DNA of 64,000 nt from Dehalococcoidia bacterium (GTDB taxonomy: Bacteria > Chloroflexota > Dehalococcoidia > DSTF01 > JACRBR01): assembly GCA_021731085.1 (NCBI GenBank), contig JAKFYB010000001.1, forward strand, positions 1 through 64,000. The letters are read 5' to 3'. Below the pieces are notes generated by a model that searched no databases, had not been told where the DNA came from, and was given only the letters and a program-made list of their open reading frames with translations. The position numbers were made by a program, and so were the translations under genes. Positions 31,901-40,794 of the stretch are shown here, piece after piece; within the stretch, counting starts at the first letter, position 1; the number at the start of each line of letters is the position of its first letter.

Positions 31901-33318
31901 CCCGGGCTGAAGGACACGCGTCGAAGCTCCATGCTCTGGCAGAACGGCTGCGGACGCCGATCATAATCACAAACGCCGCTTTCGTAGATTGCCAGCTCGC
32001 CTATGCGAAGGGCGATTGGGATGCCGCTGGACGAGCGTTGGAATGGGGATTAGAAGCAGGCTCGCAGGATCCCCGGCTCGTGGGATATCTGGCGCGAATC
32101 GCCTACGTGCTTGGTGAGTTGGAAGTCGGTCGTGGCCACCAGCAGCGACTCGTCGATCTGGTTGCGAATATCCCACCCGGGCCGAGCCTGGAGTTCGTAG
32201 AGCTGGGGACGACAGCGGTGCGTGCTGCACAACTCGAGATCCGGACATCCGACATTGAACTTGCGCGGCGCTCGGCGGAGGCGGTTATCTCATCGCAGGT
32301 TGTTGGCGCGAAGCTGTTCCTCAGAAGCGCAGATACCGTGCTCGGTGCGCTCGCGCATCTCACGGGTGACAAGGAGATGGCGGAGAGGGTGCTGCTCGAG
32401 ATTCCCGAAACGAACAGCTATGCCATTGGATACGGGCAGACAACGGACCACGTTCGCGGACTCGTACTCGAAACGCTCGGTCGGATTGATGAGGCGGTCG
32501 ATTCAATCGAAGTCGGTCTGGCGTTCTTGCCGTTGGCGTATCGACCATTTCGCGCTGAGGCGGCCTACGATTGCGCGCGCATCCGCCTGCTGCGTGACGC
32601 GCCCGGCGACCGCGAGCGCGCGCGCGAACTGATCGACGAGGCGCTGGCGACAGCGCAGGATCTGAAGATGAAGCCGCTGGTCGAGAAGATCCTCGCGATC
32701 AAGCTGAAGGATCAGGGCATCACGACCGAGACCGACATCTACACCTCGATCGTCGCCGTCGCCGACAGCGTCCAGCGAGAGCGACCAGACATCGCCGCGC
32801 ACGCCGCGCCGGACGGCACCGTCACAATCATGTTCAGCGACATCGAGGACTCGACGGTGCTCACCGAGCGGCTCGGCGACCAGGCGTGGCAGGACCTTCT
32901 CCGCAAGCACAACGCCCTCATCCGCGAGCAACTGCGCGCGTATGGCGGGTACGAAGTGAAGACGATGGGCGACGGATTCATGGTCGCCTTCCAGTCCGCA
33001 AAGAAGGGCCTCGACTGCGCGATCGCCATCCAGAAGGCGTTCGACGGCCACAATGCAGTCAACGGAGAACACGTGAAAGTCCGCATCGGTCTCCACGCCG
33101 GTGAAGCGATCAAGGACGGCGACGACTTCTACGGCAAGAACGTCATCCTCGCGTCGCGCGTCGCGGGCAAGGCGATGGGCGGCGAGATCCTCGTGTCGTC
33201 GCTCGTGCGCGCGCTCGTCGAGAGCAGCGTCGAGCCGGGGACGTTCAGCGAGGGGCGAGAGGTGGAACTGAAGGGGTTGTCCGGCATGCACTCCGTATAC
33301 GCCATTAGCTGGAGTTGA
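28903..33318 (+). CDS. Ser/Thr protein kinase – AAA ATPase – TPR – class III nucleotide cyclase fusion
   Basis: A 1471-residue signalling protein. Residues 1–50 form a helical TPR-like start. A protein kinase domain covers about 88–350, with HRDLKPGNVW near 217, DFGLA, and PPEQ for APE. The usual VAIK lysine position is Ala (DVAVAVIK), with Lys three residues later, and the glycine loop is GEGGRKRVY. An ATPase region starts near 385 (FVGRESELERLRKAF, Walker A GEPGIGKTR near 408, LVVALDDLHWADKPTL as Walker B). TPR-like helices cover about 740–1290. A class III cyclase lies near 1304–1460 (TIMFSDIEDSTVLTERLGD, KTMGDGFMVAF), with both metal Asp residues. It probably makes cAMP or cGMP under control of the other domains. 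Confidence 0.88.
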   Translation: MPSERVQRQIDRLLDEAEAALSQREWTRVHELSQDVLALDPENGDARTFLDAAVRAGAGASSVPTSTSQSQPETRPELAPQAAPLPGSFASGRYVVRSFLGEGGRKRVYLAHDERLKRDVAVAVIKTEGLDAQGLSRVQREAEAMAKLGDHANIVTIHDVGEETGADGQRQPYIVSQYMSGGAVDTLDLPLDTERTLEIAKGVCRGLAHAHKHGVVHRDLKPGNVWLAADGTAEIGDFGLAVGFEQSRLTMHGMLVGTVAYMPPEQALGRETTPRADLYSLGCMLYEMVTGRPPFVSDNPTAVISQHINTPPVAPSWHSDTCPQDLEEIILRLLAKDAAERPASADDVLAMLERVDATQRSASHSDSNVLDRLALGVFVGRESELERLRKAFDNTVAGHGGLVMLVGEPGIGKTRTTQELETYAKMRGATVLWGRTHESAGAPPYWPWIQAGNQYALAHQDELPTIIGPQMTPEAINELVRIFPWLLTGVNVTAPPEISDPEVAQFRLFDAYTQYLKAIAEQGPLVVALDDLHWADKPTLLLLQHVARELSRSRILIVGNYRDTDITRQSALSETLASLNRESGFDRIVLRGLTRDEVAAYIKARANVEPRKEVLDRIFEETEGNAFFLSEVVNLMAQEGTLTRNSISDIAIPDGVREALGRRLNRLSEDTNELLQVAAIIGRDFTYDTLTLLGDRDEDALLKMVEEALEARVIEETDTPGRYRFTHAQMQETLLAELSTTRRVRLHGQVGDALEKRYGAHAEERAGRLAMHFSEAATLSPRYGEKAAKYSAIAGQQAVAQAAYPEAARHFRVALSAREGQEMDGEMAGLLFDLGKTALSNNDTSEAWRSLRQAFEYYASSGEHERAVDVAYMAGTNLILIRPTTVQMLRRALAFVEEESESYGKLQAAIGQCLGLMGDIDGAKEAFARAEAVAVERKLPRLELDVLRFSQYVIGFNLELEEAIKIGDRTIALAQELNEPQFEAIAHFFNAGQWWLGRLARAEGHASKLHALAERLRTPIIITNAAFVDCQLAYAKGDWDAAGRALEWGLEAGSQDPRLVGYLARIAYVLGELEVGRGHQQRLVDLVANIPPGPSLEFVELGTTAVRAAQLEIRTSDIELARRSAEAVISSQVVGAKLFLRSADTVLGALAHLTGDKEMAERVLLEIPETNSYAIGYGQTTDHVRGLVLETLGRIDEAVDSIEVGLAFLPLAYRPFRAEAAYDCARIRLLRDAPGDRERARELIDEALATAQDLKMKPLVEKILAIKLKDQGITTETDIYTSIVAVADSVQRERPDIAAHAAPDGTVTIMFSDIEDSTVLTERLGDQAWQDLLRKHNALIREQLRAYGGYEVKTMGDGFMVAFQSAKKGLDCAIAIQKAFDGHNAVNGEHVKVRIGLHAGEAIKDGDDFYGKNVILASRVAGKAMGGEILVSSLVRALVESSVEPGTFSEGREVELKGLSGMHSVYAISWS

Positions 33319-33362
33319 CTATCCTAACCCACACGTTCAACCGCTAACGAAGGAACTGCTCA

Positions 33363-35795
33363 ATGCTTAGTCCCTATCGCGTTCTCGATCTGACCGACGA
33401 AGGCTCGTTGATCTGTGGGCAGATCCTCGGTGACCTCGGCGCTGATGTGATTGTCATCGAGCCGCCGGATGGTGCGCGTGCGCGAAGGCAAGGGCCGTTC
33501 CGCAACGATGAGCGGCATCCCGACCGCAGCCTCAACTGGTGGGCGCTAAACCGCAACAAGCGCGGCGTCACGCTCGACCTGCGATCGGATGCCGGGCGCG
33601 AGCGCTTTCGCGACCTTGTTCGCGGTGCTGACTTTGTGCTTGAGTCGTTTGCGCCGGGATATCTCGATGGGCTCGGGTTGGGCTATGCGGAACTGAGCGC
33701 CATCAACCCGCGGCTGGTGATGGTGTCGATTACGCCGTTCGGGCAGGTGGGTCCGAAGTCCGGGTGGGCGGCGAGTGATCTGACGGTGTGGGCGGCGTCC
33801 GCCGCCAACATCATGAGCGGTGACGCAGACCGGCCGCCTGTCTCAATAGCAGTGCCGCAGGCGTACTTGCACGCAGGCGCGGAGGCAGCCGTTGGCGCTC
33901 TGATCGCCCACGCGGCGCGCGAGCGTGACGGCGTCGGCCAGCACGTGGATGTCTCCGCGCAGACGGCGGCGATGATGTCGACGCAGGCGACGGTGCTCGC
34001 GCATGGCTGGGCAGATTCGGAGACGAAGCGACTTTCCGGTGGCGTGAACTTCGGGGGATTGCCGCTCAAGTTCGTCAATCCCGCGAAGGATGGTTTCGTG
34101 TCCGTGACATTCCTGTTCGGCAGCGCCATCGGCCCGTTCTCTCGCCGCCTCATGGAGGTGATGTGCGAAGAGGGCGTGGTCGATGAAGCGACGCGGGACA
34201 AGGACTGGATTAACTACACGACGCTGATCCTTTCCGGGCAGGAGCCGCCGAGCGAGCTGCTGCGCTGCCTCGACGCGGTCGCCCAGTTCACAAGCACGCA
34301 CACCAAGAACGAGCTGTTCAAGATGAGCATGGAACGCGGGCTGCTGATTGTGCCCGTCGCCTCTATCGAAGATGTCGTGAATTCGGAGCAGCTTGCAGGC
34401 CGCGACTTCTGGCAGAGGGTCGAACATCCGGAACTTGGCGAGACGTATACGTATCCCGGCGTCCACGCGAAGCTTGGCGGAACGCCGCTAACGACTCGCC
34501 GACGCGCGCCGCTGCTCGGCGAGCACAGCGATGAGATCGCGGGAGAAAGCCTACGCACCGCTGTGGCATCCGTCGCCGCGCCCTCGTCACGCGCCCTGCC
34601 GCTTGCCGGCGTAAAGGTGCTGGAGTTCACATGGGTGATCGCCGGGCCGTGGGGCACGCGTTACTTCGCTGACTACGGGGCAACGGTCATCAAGGTCGAG
34701 AGCACGACGAAGGTCGACACGCTGCGCACGATTGCACCGTATAAGGATCACGTCCCCGGGCCGGAGCGGTCGGCAGCGTACGCCACGGTCAACGCCGGCA
34801 AGCTCGGGTTGACGCTGAACCTCACGCACCCCAAGGGGCATGAAGTCGCGATGAAGCTTGCGGCGTGGGCAGACGTCGTGACCGAGAGCTTCGCGCCTGG
34901 CGCCATGACGAAGTTCGGCTTCGACTACGAGTCGCTGCGCAAGGTGAATCCGTCGCTCATCATGCTGAGCTCTTGCCTGAATGGACAGAGTGGCCCCCAC
35001 CGCGATCTTGCGGGATTCGGGACGATGGGCCAGCAAATCGCCGGGTTCGGTGCGATCGTCGGGTGGCCCGACCGCCCGCCAGCGGGAGCGCCGGGCGCGT
35101 ACACGGACTACATCGCGCCGAAGTTCACTGCTGCGACGATCCTCGCCGCGCTCGACCATCGACGGCGCACCGGCGAGGGGCAGTACATCGACTTCTCGCA
35201 GGGCGAGGCATCGACGCATTTTCTCGCCCCAGCGATCCTCGACTACACCGTCAACGGCAACGTGCTCAACCGGCGTGGCAATGCATCCCCAGACTATGCG
35301 CCGCATGGTGTGTTCCCGGCGGCGGGTGACGACTGCTGGATCGCGATAGCGGTCACGACGGACGACGAGTGGGCCGGGCTCTGCCGTGTCATCACTGCGC
35401 TCGGCGGCGACGCGCGGTTTTCGACGATGGAGTCGCGGCTCGCCAACCAGGAGCCGCTCGAAACTGCGATCGCCGACTGGACGCGGACACGTGACGTCGA
35501 GGAGATCGAGAGCGTGCTGCAGGCGGAGCGCGTACCGGTGCACCGCCTGACGACGACGATCGACGCGTTCAGCGACCCACAGCTCGCCGCGCGCGAGCAT
35601 CTCATCACTGTCGACCACGGCGAGTTCGGGCCGGTGCCGGTGGAGAACAGCCGCATGCGATTCTCGGAGACGCCCGCCCACGTCACGTCCGCCGGCCCGA
35701 CGTTCGGCCAGCACAACCAGCAGGTACTGACGGAGATCCTCGGCCTTGACGAGGAGGAGTTCATCGAGCTGCTGGCGGAAGGTGTCCTCGCCTAA
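33363..35795 (+). CDS. Tandem CaiB/BaiF (family III) CoA-transferase
   Basis: An 810-residue fusion of two family III CoA-transferase units, about residues 1–400 and 410–810. Unit 1: YRVLDLTDEGSLICGQILGD, RNKRGVTLDLRS, ADFVLESFAPG, INPRLVMVSITPFGQ. Unit 2: VKVLEFTWVIAGPWGTRYFADYG, NAGKLGLTLNL, ADVVTESFAPGAM, NPSLIMLSSCLNGQ. The catalytic Asp expected before the G/A-rich helix is visible in unit 2 (AYTDYIAPKFTA), but the matching place in unit 1 (VPQAYLHAGAEA) has no Asp, so unit 1 may be only structural. It moves CoA between carboxylic acids; the acids are unknown. It starts 44 bases after the cyclase gene. Confidence 0.85.
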   Translation: MLSPYRVLDLTDEGSLICGQILGDLGADVIVIEPPDGARARRQGPFRNDERHPDRSLNWWALNRNKRGVTLDLRSDAGRERFRDLVRGADFVLESFAPGYLDGLGLGYAELSAINPRLVMVSITPFGQVGPKSGWAASDLTVWAASAANIMSGDADRPPVSIAVPQAYLHAGAEAAVGALIAHAARERDGVGQHVDVSAQTAAMMSTQATVLAHGWADSETKRLSGGVNFGGLPLKFVNPAKDGFVSVTFLFGSAIGPFSRRLMEVMCEEGVVDEATRDKDWINYTTLILSGQEPPSELLRCLDAVAQFTSTHTKNELFKMSMERGLLIVPVASIEDVVNSEQLAGRDFWQRVEHPELGETYTYPGVHAKLGGTPLTTRRRAPLLGEHSDEIAGESLRTAVASVAAPSSRALPLAGVKVLEFTWVIAGPWGTRYFADYGATVIKVESTTKVDTLRTIAPYKDHVPGPERSAAYATVNAGKLGLTLNLTHPKGHEVAMKLAAWADVVTESFAPGAMTKFGFDYESLRKVNPSLIMLSSCLNGQSGPHRDLAGFGTMGQQIAGFGAIVGWPDRPPAGAPGAYTDYIAPKFTAATILAALDHRRRTGEGQYIDFSQGEASTHFLAPAILDYTVNGNVLNRRGNASPDYAPHGVFPAAGDDCWIAIAVTTDDEWAGLCRVITALGGDARFSTMESRLANQEPLETAIADWTRTRDVEEIESVLQAERVPVHRLTTTIDAFSDPQLAAREHLITVDHGEFGPVPVENSRMRFSETPAHVTSAGPTFGQHNQQVLTEILGLDEEEFIELLAEGVLA

Positions 35796-35846
35796 GGCGA
35801 GGCGTCGTTCAGGGCAACGGGCGGCGCACACGGCTACACTTCTACT

Positions 35847-37430
35847 ATGAAGCTGCCGCCATGGTTTCGTAGGCGCCGGGTCGGCGTCGCCGCGACGCTC
35901 GTGTCCGTCGCCGCGCTCACGGCTGTCATGGCGCCGCTGCAGGACGACATCGGGCTTCTCAACGAGGGCCTGCTGCTCCTTCTGCTGACACTGGTGATCT
36001 CCGGCACGTGGGGCCGTGAGGTCGGCATCTTCGCCGCTGTGACGAGCAATCTCGCGCTCAACTTCTTCTTCGTCGAGCCGCTGCACACGCTCACGGTTCA
36101 GAGCCCCGAGAACGTGCTGGCGTTGTTCGTGTTTCTTGGCGTGTCGATCATCGGCAGCTCGCTGCTCGCGGCGGCGCGGGCGTCGGCCGAAGAGGCACGG
36201 CGTCGGGAGGCCGAGACGCAGGTGCTGCTGTCGCTGAGCCGCGCGATGATCGGGCAGACGGAACCCGCGGAAGCGCTCGCGTCGCTGTGCCGCGAGGTCG
36301 TCGCCGCATTCGATGCACCGGGTGCGAGCGTGCTAACCGCTGCGGCGGGCGGATGGGGTGTGCTCGCCCATGCCGGATCAGCCGACGCCGGCCGTCCCGC
36401 GGACGCACAGGAGCGGACGATGGCCGAGCAGGCAGCGTCCAGCGGTCAGATCACGCGGATTGGGCACACGGGCCTCGGCAATTCGCGCCGCCCCCGGATC
36501 GTGGCGCCATCGGGTACGCAGCGCATTCGCGAGGCCGACGTGGGGTCGGCGTTCGTGCCGCTGCTCTTCGGCGATCGCACGCTGGGCGTCTTGCGGCTCG
36601 ATGGGCCAATCGGGGCGACGCCTTTCGCCCAGCACCCGGACAGCCTGCTCGCGGCGTTTGCGGGTGAGGCGGCGCTCGGCGTGCAGCGCGCCGAACTGGC
36701 GCAGGCGGCGTCGCATGCCGATGCGTTGCGGCAGGCCGACGAGATGAAGACGGCGCTCATGACATCGATCTCGCACGACCTCAAGACGCCGCTCGCCGGC
36801 ATCAAGACCGCTGTTTCGAGCCTGATCGACACGAGCGTCGAATGGTCGGATGAGGATCGCGAGGCCTTTCTCGCCACGATCGATTCGCAGGCCGACCGGC
36901 TTAACCGCGTGATCAGCGACATTCTGGATCTCAATCGAATCGAGTCGGGAGTCATCGCGCCTGCTCGCCGTTCCGTGCACGTCGCATCGCTGCTCGATGA
37001 CGTGCGGGAACGGACGGCGCTCGTGACAAAGCCGAGAGTGGTTACGCTCGACGCTGGCGCTGACATCTACGCGCAGGCCGACGAGACTCTGATGGCACAG
37101 GCGCTCGTGAATCTCATCGAGAACGCGGCAAAGTATTCAGCCGCAGGAGCGCCGATCCACCTTGCCGCTAGTGCTGCCGGAGCATCGGTCGAGATCGTCG
37201 TGTCGGATGAGGGTCCGGGAATCGCCGCGCGCGATCTGCCGCATGTGTTCGAGCGCTTCTATCGCGCGCAGGAGGGGAGCCGGCGCGTGAAGGGCAGCGG
37301 CCTCGGGCTGGCGATCGTGAAGGGGTTCGTGACCCTTTCTGGCGGTTCTGTGCGGGTCGAGAGTGCGCCCAGTGGCACGCGCTTTGTGATCCAACTACCG
37401 GTTGCCGAGCAGGCAAAGGCGTCCGCATGA
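35847..37430 (+). CDS. kdpD: KdpD-type sensor histidine kinase, C-terminal half as separate protein
   Basis: A 527-residue kinase corresponding to the second half of KdpD. Four membrane segments lie in residues 10–100 (DUF4118: GLLLLLLTLVISGTWGREVG, NFFFVEPLHTLTV), a GAF-like region at about 120–290, an H-box SISHDLKTPLAGIK near 307, and an ATPase domain with NLIENAAKYS, DEGPGI and GSGLGLAIVKGF. It senses potassium limitation or turgor with its partner and phosphorylates KdpE. The N-terminal KdpD domain and Usp domain are missing here and are encoded at 43889–45022. Its stop overlaps the kdpE start (ATGA). A TACACT ends 6 bases before the ATG and may be a -10 of a leaderless transcript. Confidence 0.88.
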   Translation: MKLPPWFRRRRVGVAATLVSVAALTAVMAPLQDDIGLLNEGLLLLLLTLVISGTWGREVGIFAAVTSNLALNFFFVEPLHTLTVQSPENVLALFVFLGVSIIGSSLLAAARASAEEARRREAETQVLLSLSRAMIGQTEPAEALASLCREVVAAFDAPGASVLTAAAGGWGVLAHAGSADAGRPADAQERTMAEQAASSGQITRIGHTGLGNSRRPRIVAPSGTQRIREADVGSAFVPLLFGDRTLGVLRLDGPIGATPFAQHPDSLLAAFAGEAALGVQRAELAQAASHADALRQADEMKTALMTSISHDLKTPLAGIKTAVSSLIDTSVEWSDEDREAFLATIDSQADRLNRVISDILDLNRIESGVIAPARRSVHVASLLDDVRERTALVTKPRVVTLDAGADIYAQADETLMAQALVNLIENAAKYSAAGAPIHLAASAAGASVEIVVSDEGPGIAARDLPHVFERFYRAQEGSRRVKGSGLGLAIVKGFVTLSGGSVRVESAPSGTRFVIQLPVAEQAKASA

Positions 37431-38119
37431 GCAACCCGCGCATTCTCGTCGTCGATGACGAGGCCCAGTTGCGCCGCGCGTTGCGCCGCTCGCTGGAAGG
37501 CCACGCATACGACGTACGAGAGGCGGATGACGGCGCGTCGGGCCTGCGTGAGTTCGACGCGTTCAAGCCGGATGTCGTGCTGCTGGACCTGATGCTGCCC
37601 GACATGAGCGGCGTCGACGTTTGCCGCGAGCTGCGGCGCAAGCACGAGACACCCATCATCGTGCTCTCGGTGGCGGACGACGAGAAGACGAAGGTCGCGG
37701 CGTTGGACGAGGGCGCCGACGACTACCTGACGAAGCCCTTCGGGATGGACGAACTGTTGGCGCGCATCCGCGTCGCGCTCCGTCGCGGCAGCACGAATCG
37801 CGCGCAGGGGTCGGAGATCTCGATGGGCGACCTCGTGATCGACATCGAGAAGCGCACGGTGCGGCTGGGCGGTGACGAACTACACCTGACGCCTACGGAA
37901 TACACGCTGTTGAAGTACCTGGCGACGAACGCGGGCAAGGTGCTCACGCATCCCATGATCTTGCGCGCCGTCTGGGGCGCCGAGTACACGGACGACACCC
38001 ACGTCTTGCGCACGTACATCAATCAATTGCGCGCGAAGCTTGGCGACGACTCGGGTTCGCCGCGCTACATCCGCACCGACACGGGAATTGGATACCGATT
38101 CTTGGATCCGGAATCCTGA
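37427..38119 (+). CDS. kdpE: KdpE-type response regulator (OmpR family)
   Basis: A 230-residue regulator. The receiver domain starts PRILVVDDEAQLRRAL, with acidic pair DD, phospho-acceptor Asp in DVVLLDLMLPDMSG near residue 53 and Lys in YLTKPFGMDELLARI. The winged helix follows (LHLTPTEYTLLKYLATNAGK, MILRAVWG, HVLRTYINQLRAKLGDD, IRTDTGIGYRF). It is translationally coupled to the kinase gene by a 4-base overlap and should activate the kdpFABC genes downstream. Confidence 0.93.
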   Translation: MSNPRILVVDDEAQLRRALRRSLEGHAYDVREADDGASGLREFDAFKPDVVLLDLMLPDMSGVDVCRELRRKHETPIIVLSVADDEKTKVAALDEGADDYLTKPFGMDELLARIRVALRRGSTNRAQGSEISMGDLVIDIEKRTVRLGGDELHLTPTEYTLLKYLATNAGKVLTHPMILRAVWGAEYTDDTHVLRTYINQLRAKLGDDSGSPRYIRTDTGIGYRFLDPES

Positions 38120-38187
38120 CAACTCCCGTATGCTTTGGTGCCATCTGGCACACGCGACCCTGACGGCGTGCGCCTTACAGTGCCAGC

Positions 38188-38571
38188 ATGAAGATCCTGC
38201 TGGTCGAGGATGAAGCGGCACTGGCAGACGTAATCGCACGCAACCTGCGGGCGCGCGCCCACGACGCGACCGTCGCGGGCACCGCTGAGGCCGCTATTCT
38301 CGCGATGGCTTCAGCGTGGCCGGATGTGCTTGTGCTCGACGTCAACCTTCCCGACTACACCGGCTGGGAGATCTTGCGGCGGCTCACGCCGGCGGACCGC
38401 GCGCGCGTTGGCGTCGTGGTGATCTCGGCAGCGCCATTGTCCCAGAAACGCATCGATGAGTTTCAGCCGCTCAAGTGGCTGCAGAAGCCGTTTCCGATGG
38501 ACGCGCTCATCCGGCTCATCGCCGAGGTCGCGCCAAAGACTCTGGGTGACGGACAGGGAGGGGCGGAGTGA
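38188..38571 (+). CDS. Single-domain response regulator
   Basis: A 127-residue CheY-like receiver with no output domain: MKILLVEDEAALADVIARNL, acceptor Asp in DVLVLDVNLPDYTGWE, switch Ser in VVVISAAP, and the conserved Lys in WLQKPFPMDALI. Set between kdpE and the small membrane genes, it may take phosphate from the Kdp kinase or link another signal to it. Its stop shares a base with the start of the next small gene (TGATG). Confidence 0.85.
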   Translation: MKILLVEDEAALADVIARNLRARAHDATVAGTAEAAILAMASAWPDVLVLDVNLPDYTGWEILRRLTPADRARVGVVVISAAPLSQKRIDEFQPLKWLQKPFPMDALIRLIAEVAPKTLGDGQGGAE

Positions 38572-38753
38572 TGGAAGAGATGCTGGTCCGGGTGGCAGTG
38601 CTCGTGACGATGGTAGTTCTCGTGGGCCTGAGCTGGCAGACCGAAGCAGTAAGGTTGGCTCTCGGGCGTCCCCGCAAGGTGGAGCCCGTACGCAGGCGCA
38701 AGCAGGCAATCACGACGTACAGGGTCGCCCGCTCAAGGCGGCAGCAAGGATGA
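38571..38753 (+). CDS. Small membrane protein in the kdp operon (60 aa)
   Basis: Starts at the ATG at 38571, overlapping the preceding stop, with GGAGGGG just upstream. One hydrophobic segment (MLVRVAVLVTMVVLVGLSW) is followed by a basic tail (RPRKVEPVRRRKQ), giving an expected N-out, C-in topology. No family recognised. Its place in the tightly packed operon supports it being real. Confidence 0.6.
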   Translation: MEEMLVRVAVLVTMVVLVGLSWQTEAVRLALGRPRKVEPVRRRKQAITTYRVARSRRQQG

Positions 38754-38786
38754 CGTCGTGCAGTAGAAGGAGCCGGAGGAGTGGCA

Positions 38787-38873
38787 ATGGAATCGGTCAT
38801 TGTCGGTCTGGTGTTTGGGGCAGTCGCCCTGTGGGTGTTGGTTTCCAACTGGTCGGATGAGGTCGGCTCATGA
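38787..38873 (+). CDS. Membrane microprotein in the kdp operon (28 aa)
   Basis: The ATG at 38787 follows GGAGGAG. The product, about 28 residues, is one hydrophobic helix (VIVGLVFGAVALWVLVSNW) and a short acidic end. It resembles KdpF in size and type but lacks the RPEKF ending. Its stop overlaps the next start (ATGA), which argues for coupled translation. Confidence 0.5.
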   Translation: MESVIVGLVFGAVALWVLVSNWSDEVGS

Positions 38874-38956
38874 ATAGCGATGTCGTGTTCCTCCTTGTGA
38901 GTGCGTTGCTATTCGCGATCTTCGCTGGCGCAGTCTGGTTCTTTCAGGAGGTGTGA
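38870..38956 (+). CDS. Membrane microprotein in the kdp operon (28 aa)
   Basis: The ATG at 38870 lies within the ATGA overlap. The product is about 28 residues with one hydrophobic helix (VVFLLVSALLFAIFAGAVWF) ending FQEV. The ribosome-binding site for kdpF (CAGGAGGTG) lies at its end. The family is unknown. Confidence 0.5.
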   Translation: MNSDVVFLLVSALLFAIFAGAVWFFQEV

Positions 38957-38961
38957 CGAGC

Positions 38962-39045
38962 ATGGAAAACGTGATTCTCTCGATCGGCGCGATTTGCGTG
39001 ATGGTCTATCTGCTTGTCGCGCTCATTCGCCCGGAGAAGTTCTGA
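38962..39045 (+). CDS. kdpF: Potassium-transporting ATPase subunit KdpF
   Basis: A 27-residue single-helix peptide, MENVILSIGAICVMVYLLVA then LIRPEKF. The Y-L-x-x-A-L-x-R-P-E-K-F ending is the hallmark of KdpF, which stabilises the KdpABC complex. AGGAGGTG lies upstream of the ATG and kdpA starts one base after the stop. Confidence 0.92.
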   Translation: MENVILSIGAICVMVYLLVALIRPEKF

Positions 39046-39046
39046 C

Positions 39047-40783
39047 ATGACGATCTTTGGTGTGCTTCACATTCTTCTGTTTTTCTTTGTCGTCCTCGCG
39101 CTCACCAAGCCGCTGGGGGCGTACATGCACGCCGTCTTCGAAGGCGAGGGAATACTCTCGAAGAAGGTGTTCGGTCCCGTCGAGCGCGTCATTTTCCGCG
39201 TGTTCTTCGTGGATGCGAAGGTTGAGATGGACTGGAAGCGCTACGCGCTGAGCATGATCATGTTCAGCGCTGTCAGCATGCTGGCCGTCTACACCATTCT
39301 TCGCGCCCAGGGGGACCTCCCCCTCAACCCGCAGGACTTGCCCGGGACGACGCCCCATCTTGCCTTCAACACGGCGGCCAGCTTCACGTCTAACACGAAC
39401 TGGCAGTCGTACGGCGGCGAAACGACGATGAGCTACTTCTCACAGATGGTGGCTTTGACGGTTCAGAACTTTGTATCCGCTGCCGTTGGTATTGCCGTCG
39501 TGCTGGTCCTTATTCGCGGCTTCACGAGGAAGTCAACGTCCGACCTCGGCAACTTCTGGGTCGACCTGACGCGCTGCACGCTCTGGATCCTTCTACCTAT
39601 GTCTTCGATCTTGGCGCTGCTGCTTGTTTCGCAGGGCGTCATCCAGAACTTCGACTCGTATAAGGAGATCACGACAGTCGAGGGTGCGAAGCAGATCTTC
39701 GCCATGGGACCCGCCGCGTCGCAGATCGCCATCAAGCAGCTCGGGACGAACGGCGGCGGCTTCTTCAACGCGAACTCCGCGGTGCCCTTCGAGAACCCGA
39801 CACCGTTCTCTAACTTCCTCGAGGCAGTTAGCATCATCCTCATCCCTGCTGGTTTGACCTACACGTTCGGCAAGATGGTCGGCAGCACCCGCCAGGGCTG
39901 GGCCGTGTTCGCTGCCATGTCGGTCATCTTTCTCGCAGGGACATTCTTCGTCTACAACGCTGAGCAGACGGGCAACCCGACGCTCGATGACCTCGGCGTC
40001 AGCCAGTCGTACGAAACGGGCGACCTCGCTTCCTCCGGCGGCAACATGGAGGGCAAGGAGATCCGCTTCGGTATCGCCGACTCGGCGATTTGGGCGGTCT
40101 CAACGACGGGTGCGTCGAACGGCTCGGTGAACTCGATGCACGATAGCTACACGCCGCTCGGGGGTCTCATTCCGATGTTCAACATGCACCTCGGGGAGGT
40201 CGTGTTTGGAGGTGTCGGCTCGGGACTCTACGGCATGCTCGTCTTCGCGATCATCTCTGTGTTTATCGCGGGTCTCATGATCGGCCGCACGCCGGAATAC
40301 CTAGGGAAGAAGATCGGGCCGAAGGAAATGAAGCTTGCGGGCATCTACTTCCTGACTACGTCGGCGATGATGCTTCTTCTCACCGCCGTCGCGGTTTCAG
40401 TCGATCAGGGCAAGGTCGGCCCTCTGAATGCGGGGGCTCATGGGTACTCAGAGATCCTTTACGCCTTCACATCGGCCGGCGCGAACAACGGGTCCGCGTT
40501 TGGTGGCCTGACGGCGAACACGGAGTTCTACAACACGGCGCTAGGTATCTCGATGCTCGTCTGCCGGTTTGTCCCGATGATTGCGATCCTGGCGCTGGCC
40601 GGGGCGCTCGCTAACAAGCAGAAGGTGCCTACGACGGCGGGCACGCTGCCTACCGACTCGCCGCTGTTCGTCGGGTTTCTCGTGGGCGTCGTGATCATCG
40701 TCGGTGGCCTGACGTTCTTCCCCGCGCTCACGCTAGGCCCGATCGTCGAACACTTCCTCGTCAACGCCGGCATCCTGTCGTAG
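39047..40783 (+). CDS. kdpA: Potassium-transporting ATPase potassium-binding subunit KdpA
   Basis: The channel-like subunit, which binds and passes K+. It has 578 residues and about ten membrane helices. Selectivity-filter-type loops include [52 protein letters not shown] and [14 protein letters not shown] use the ATG at 39047 directly after kdpF; the longer frame beginning at 39014 overlaps kdpF in another frame. Twelve bases separate it from kdpB. Confidence 0.96.
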   Translation: MTIFGVLHILLFFFVVLALTKPLGAYMHAVFEGEGILSKKVFGPVERVIFRVFFVDAKVEMDWKRYALSMIMFSAVSMLAVYTILRAQGDLPLNPQDLPGTTPHLAFNTAASFTSNTNWQSYGGETTMSYFSQMVALTVQNFVSAAVGIAVVLVLIRGFTRKSTSDLGNFWVDLTRCTLWILLPMSSILALLLVSQGVIQNFDSYKEITTVEGAKQIFAMGPAASQIAIKQLGTNGGGFFNANSAVPFENPTPFSNFLEAVSIILIPAGLTYTFGKMVGSTRQGWAVFAAMSVIFLAGTFFVYNAEQTGNPTLDDLGVSQSYETGDLASSGGNMEGKEIRFGIADSAIWAVSTTGASNGSVNSMHDSYTPLGGLIPMFNMHLGEVVFGGVGSGLYGMLVFAIISVFIAGLMIGRTPEYLGKKIGPKEMKLAGIYFLTTSAMMLLLTAVAVSVDQGKVGPLNAGAHGYSEILYAFTSAGANNGSAFGGLTANTEFYNTALGISMLVCRFVPMIAILALAGALANKQKVPTTAGTLPTDSPLFVGFLVGVVIIVGGLTFFPALTLGPIVEHFLVNAGILS

Positions 40784-40794
40784 GAGATACGCAC

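Noticed and set aside
34587-36086. Long open frame (499 codons) on the minus strand opposite the CoA-transferase and kinase genes
   Set aside because: It spans two real genes and the gap between them and has shadow-type composition with no conserved motif.
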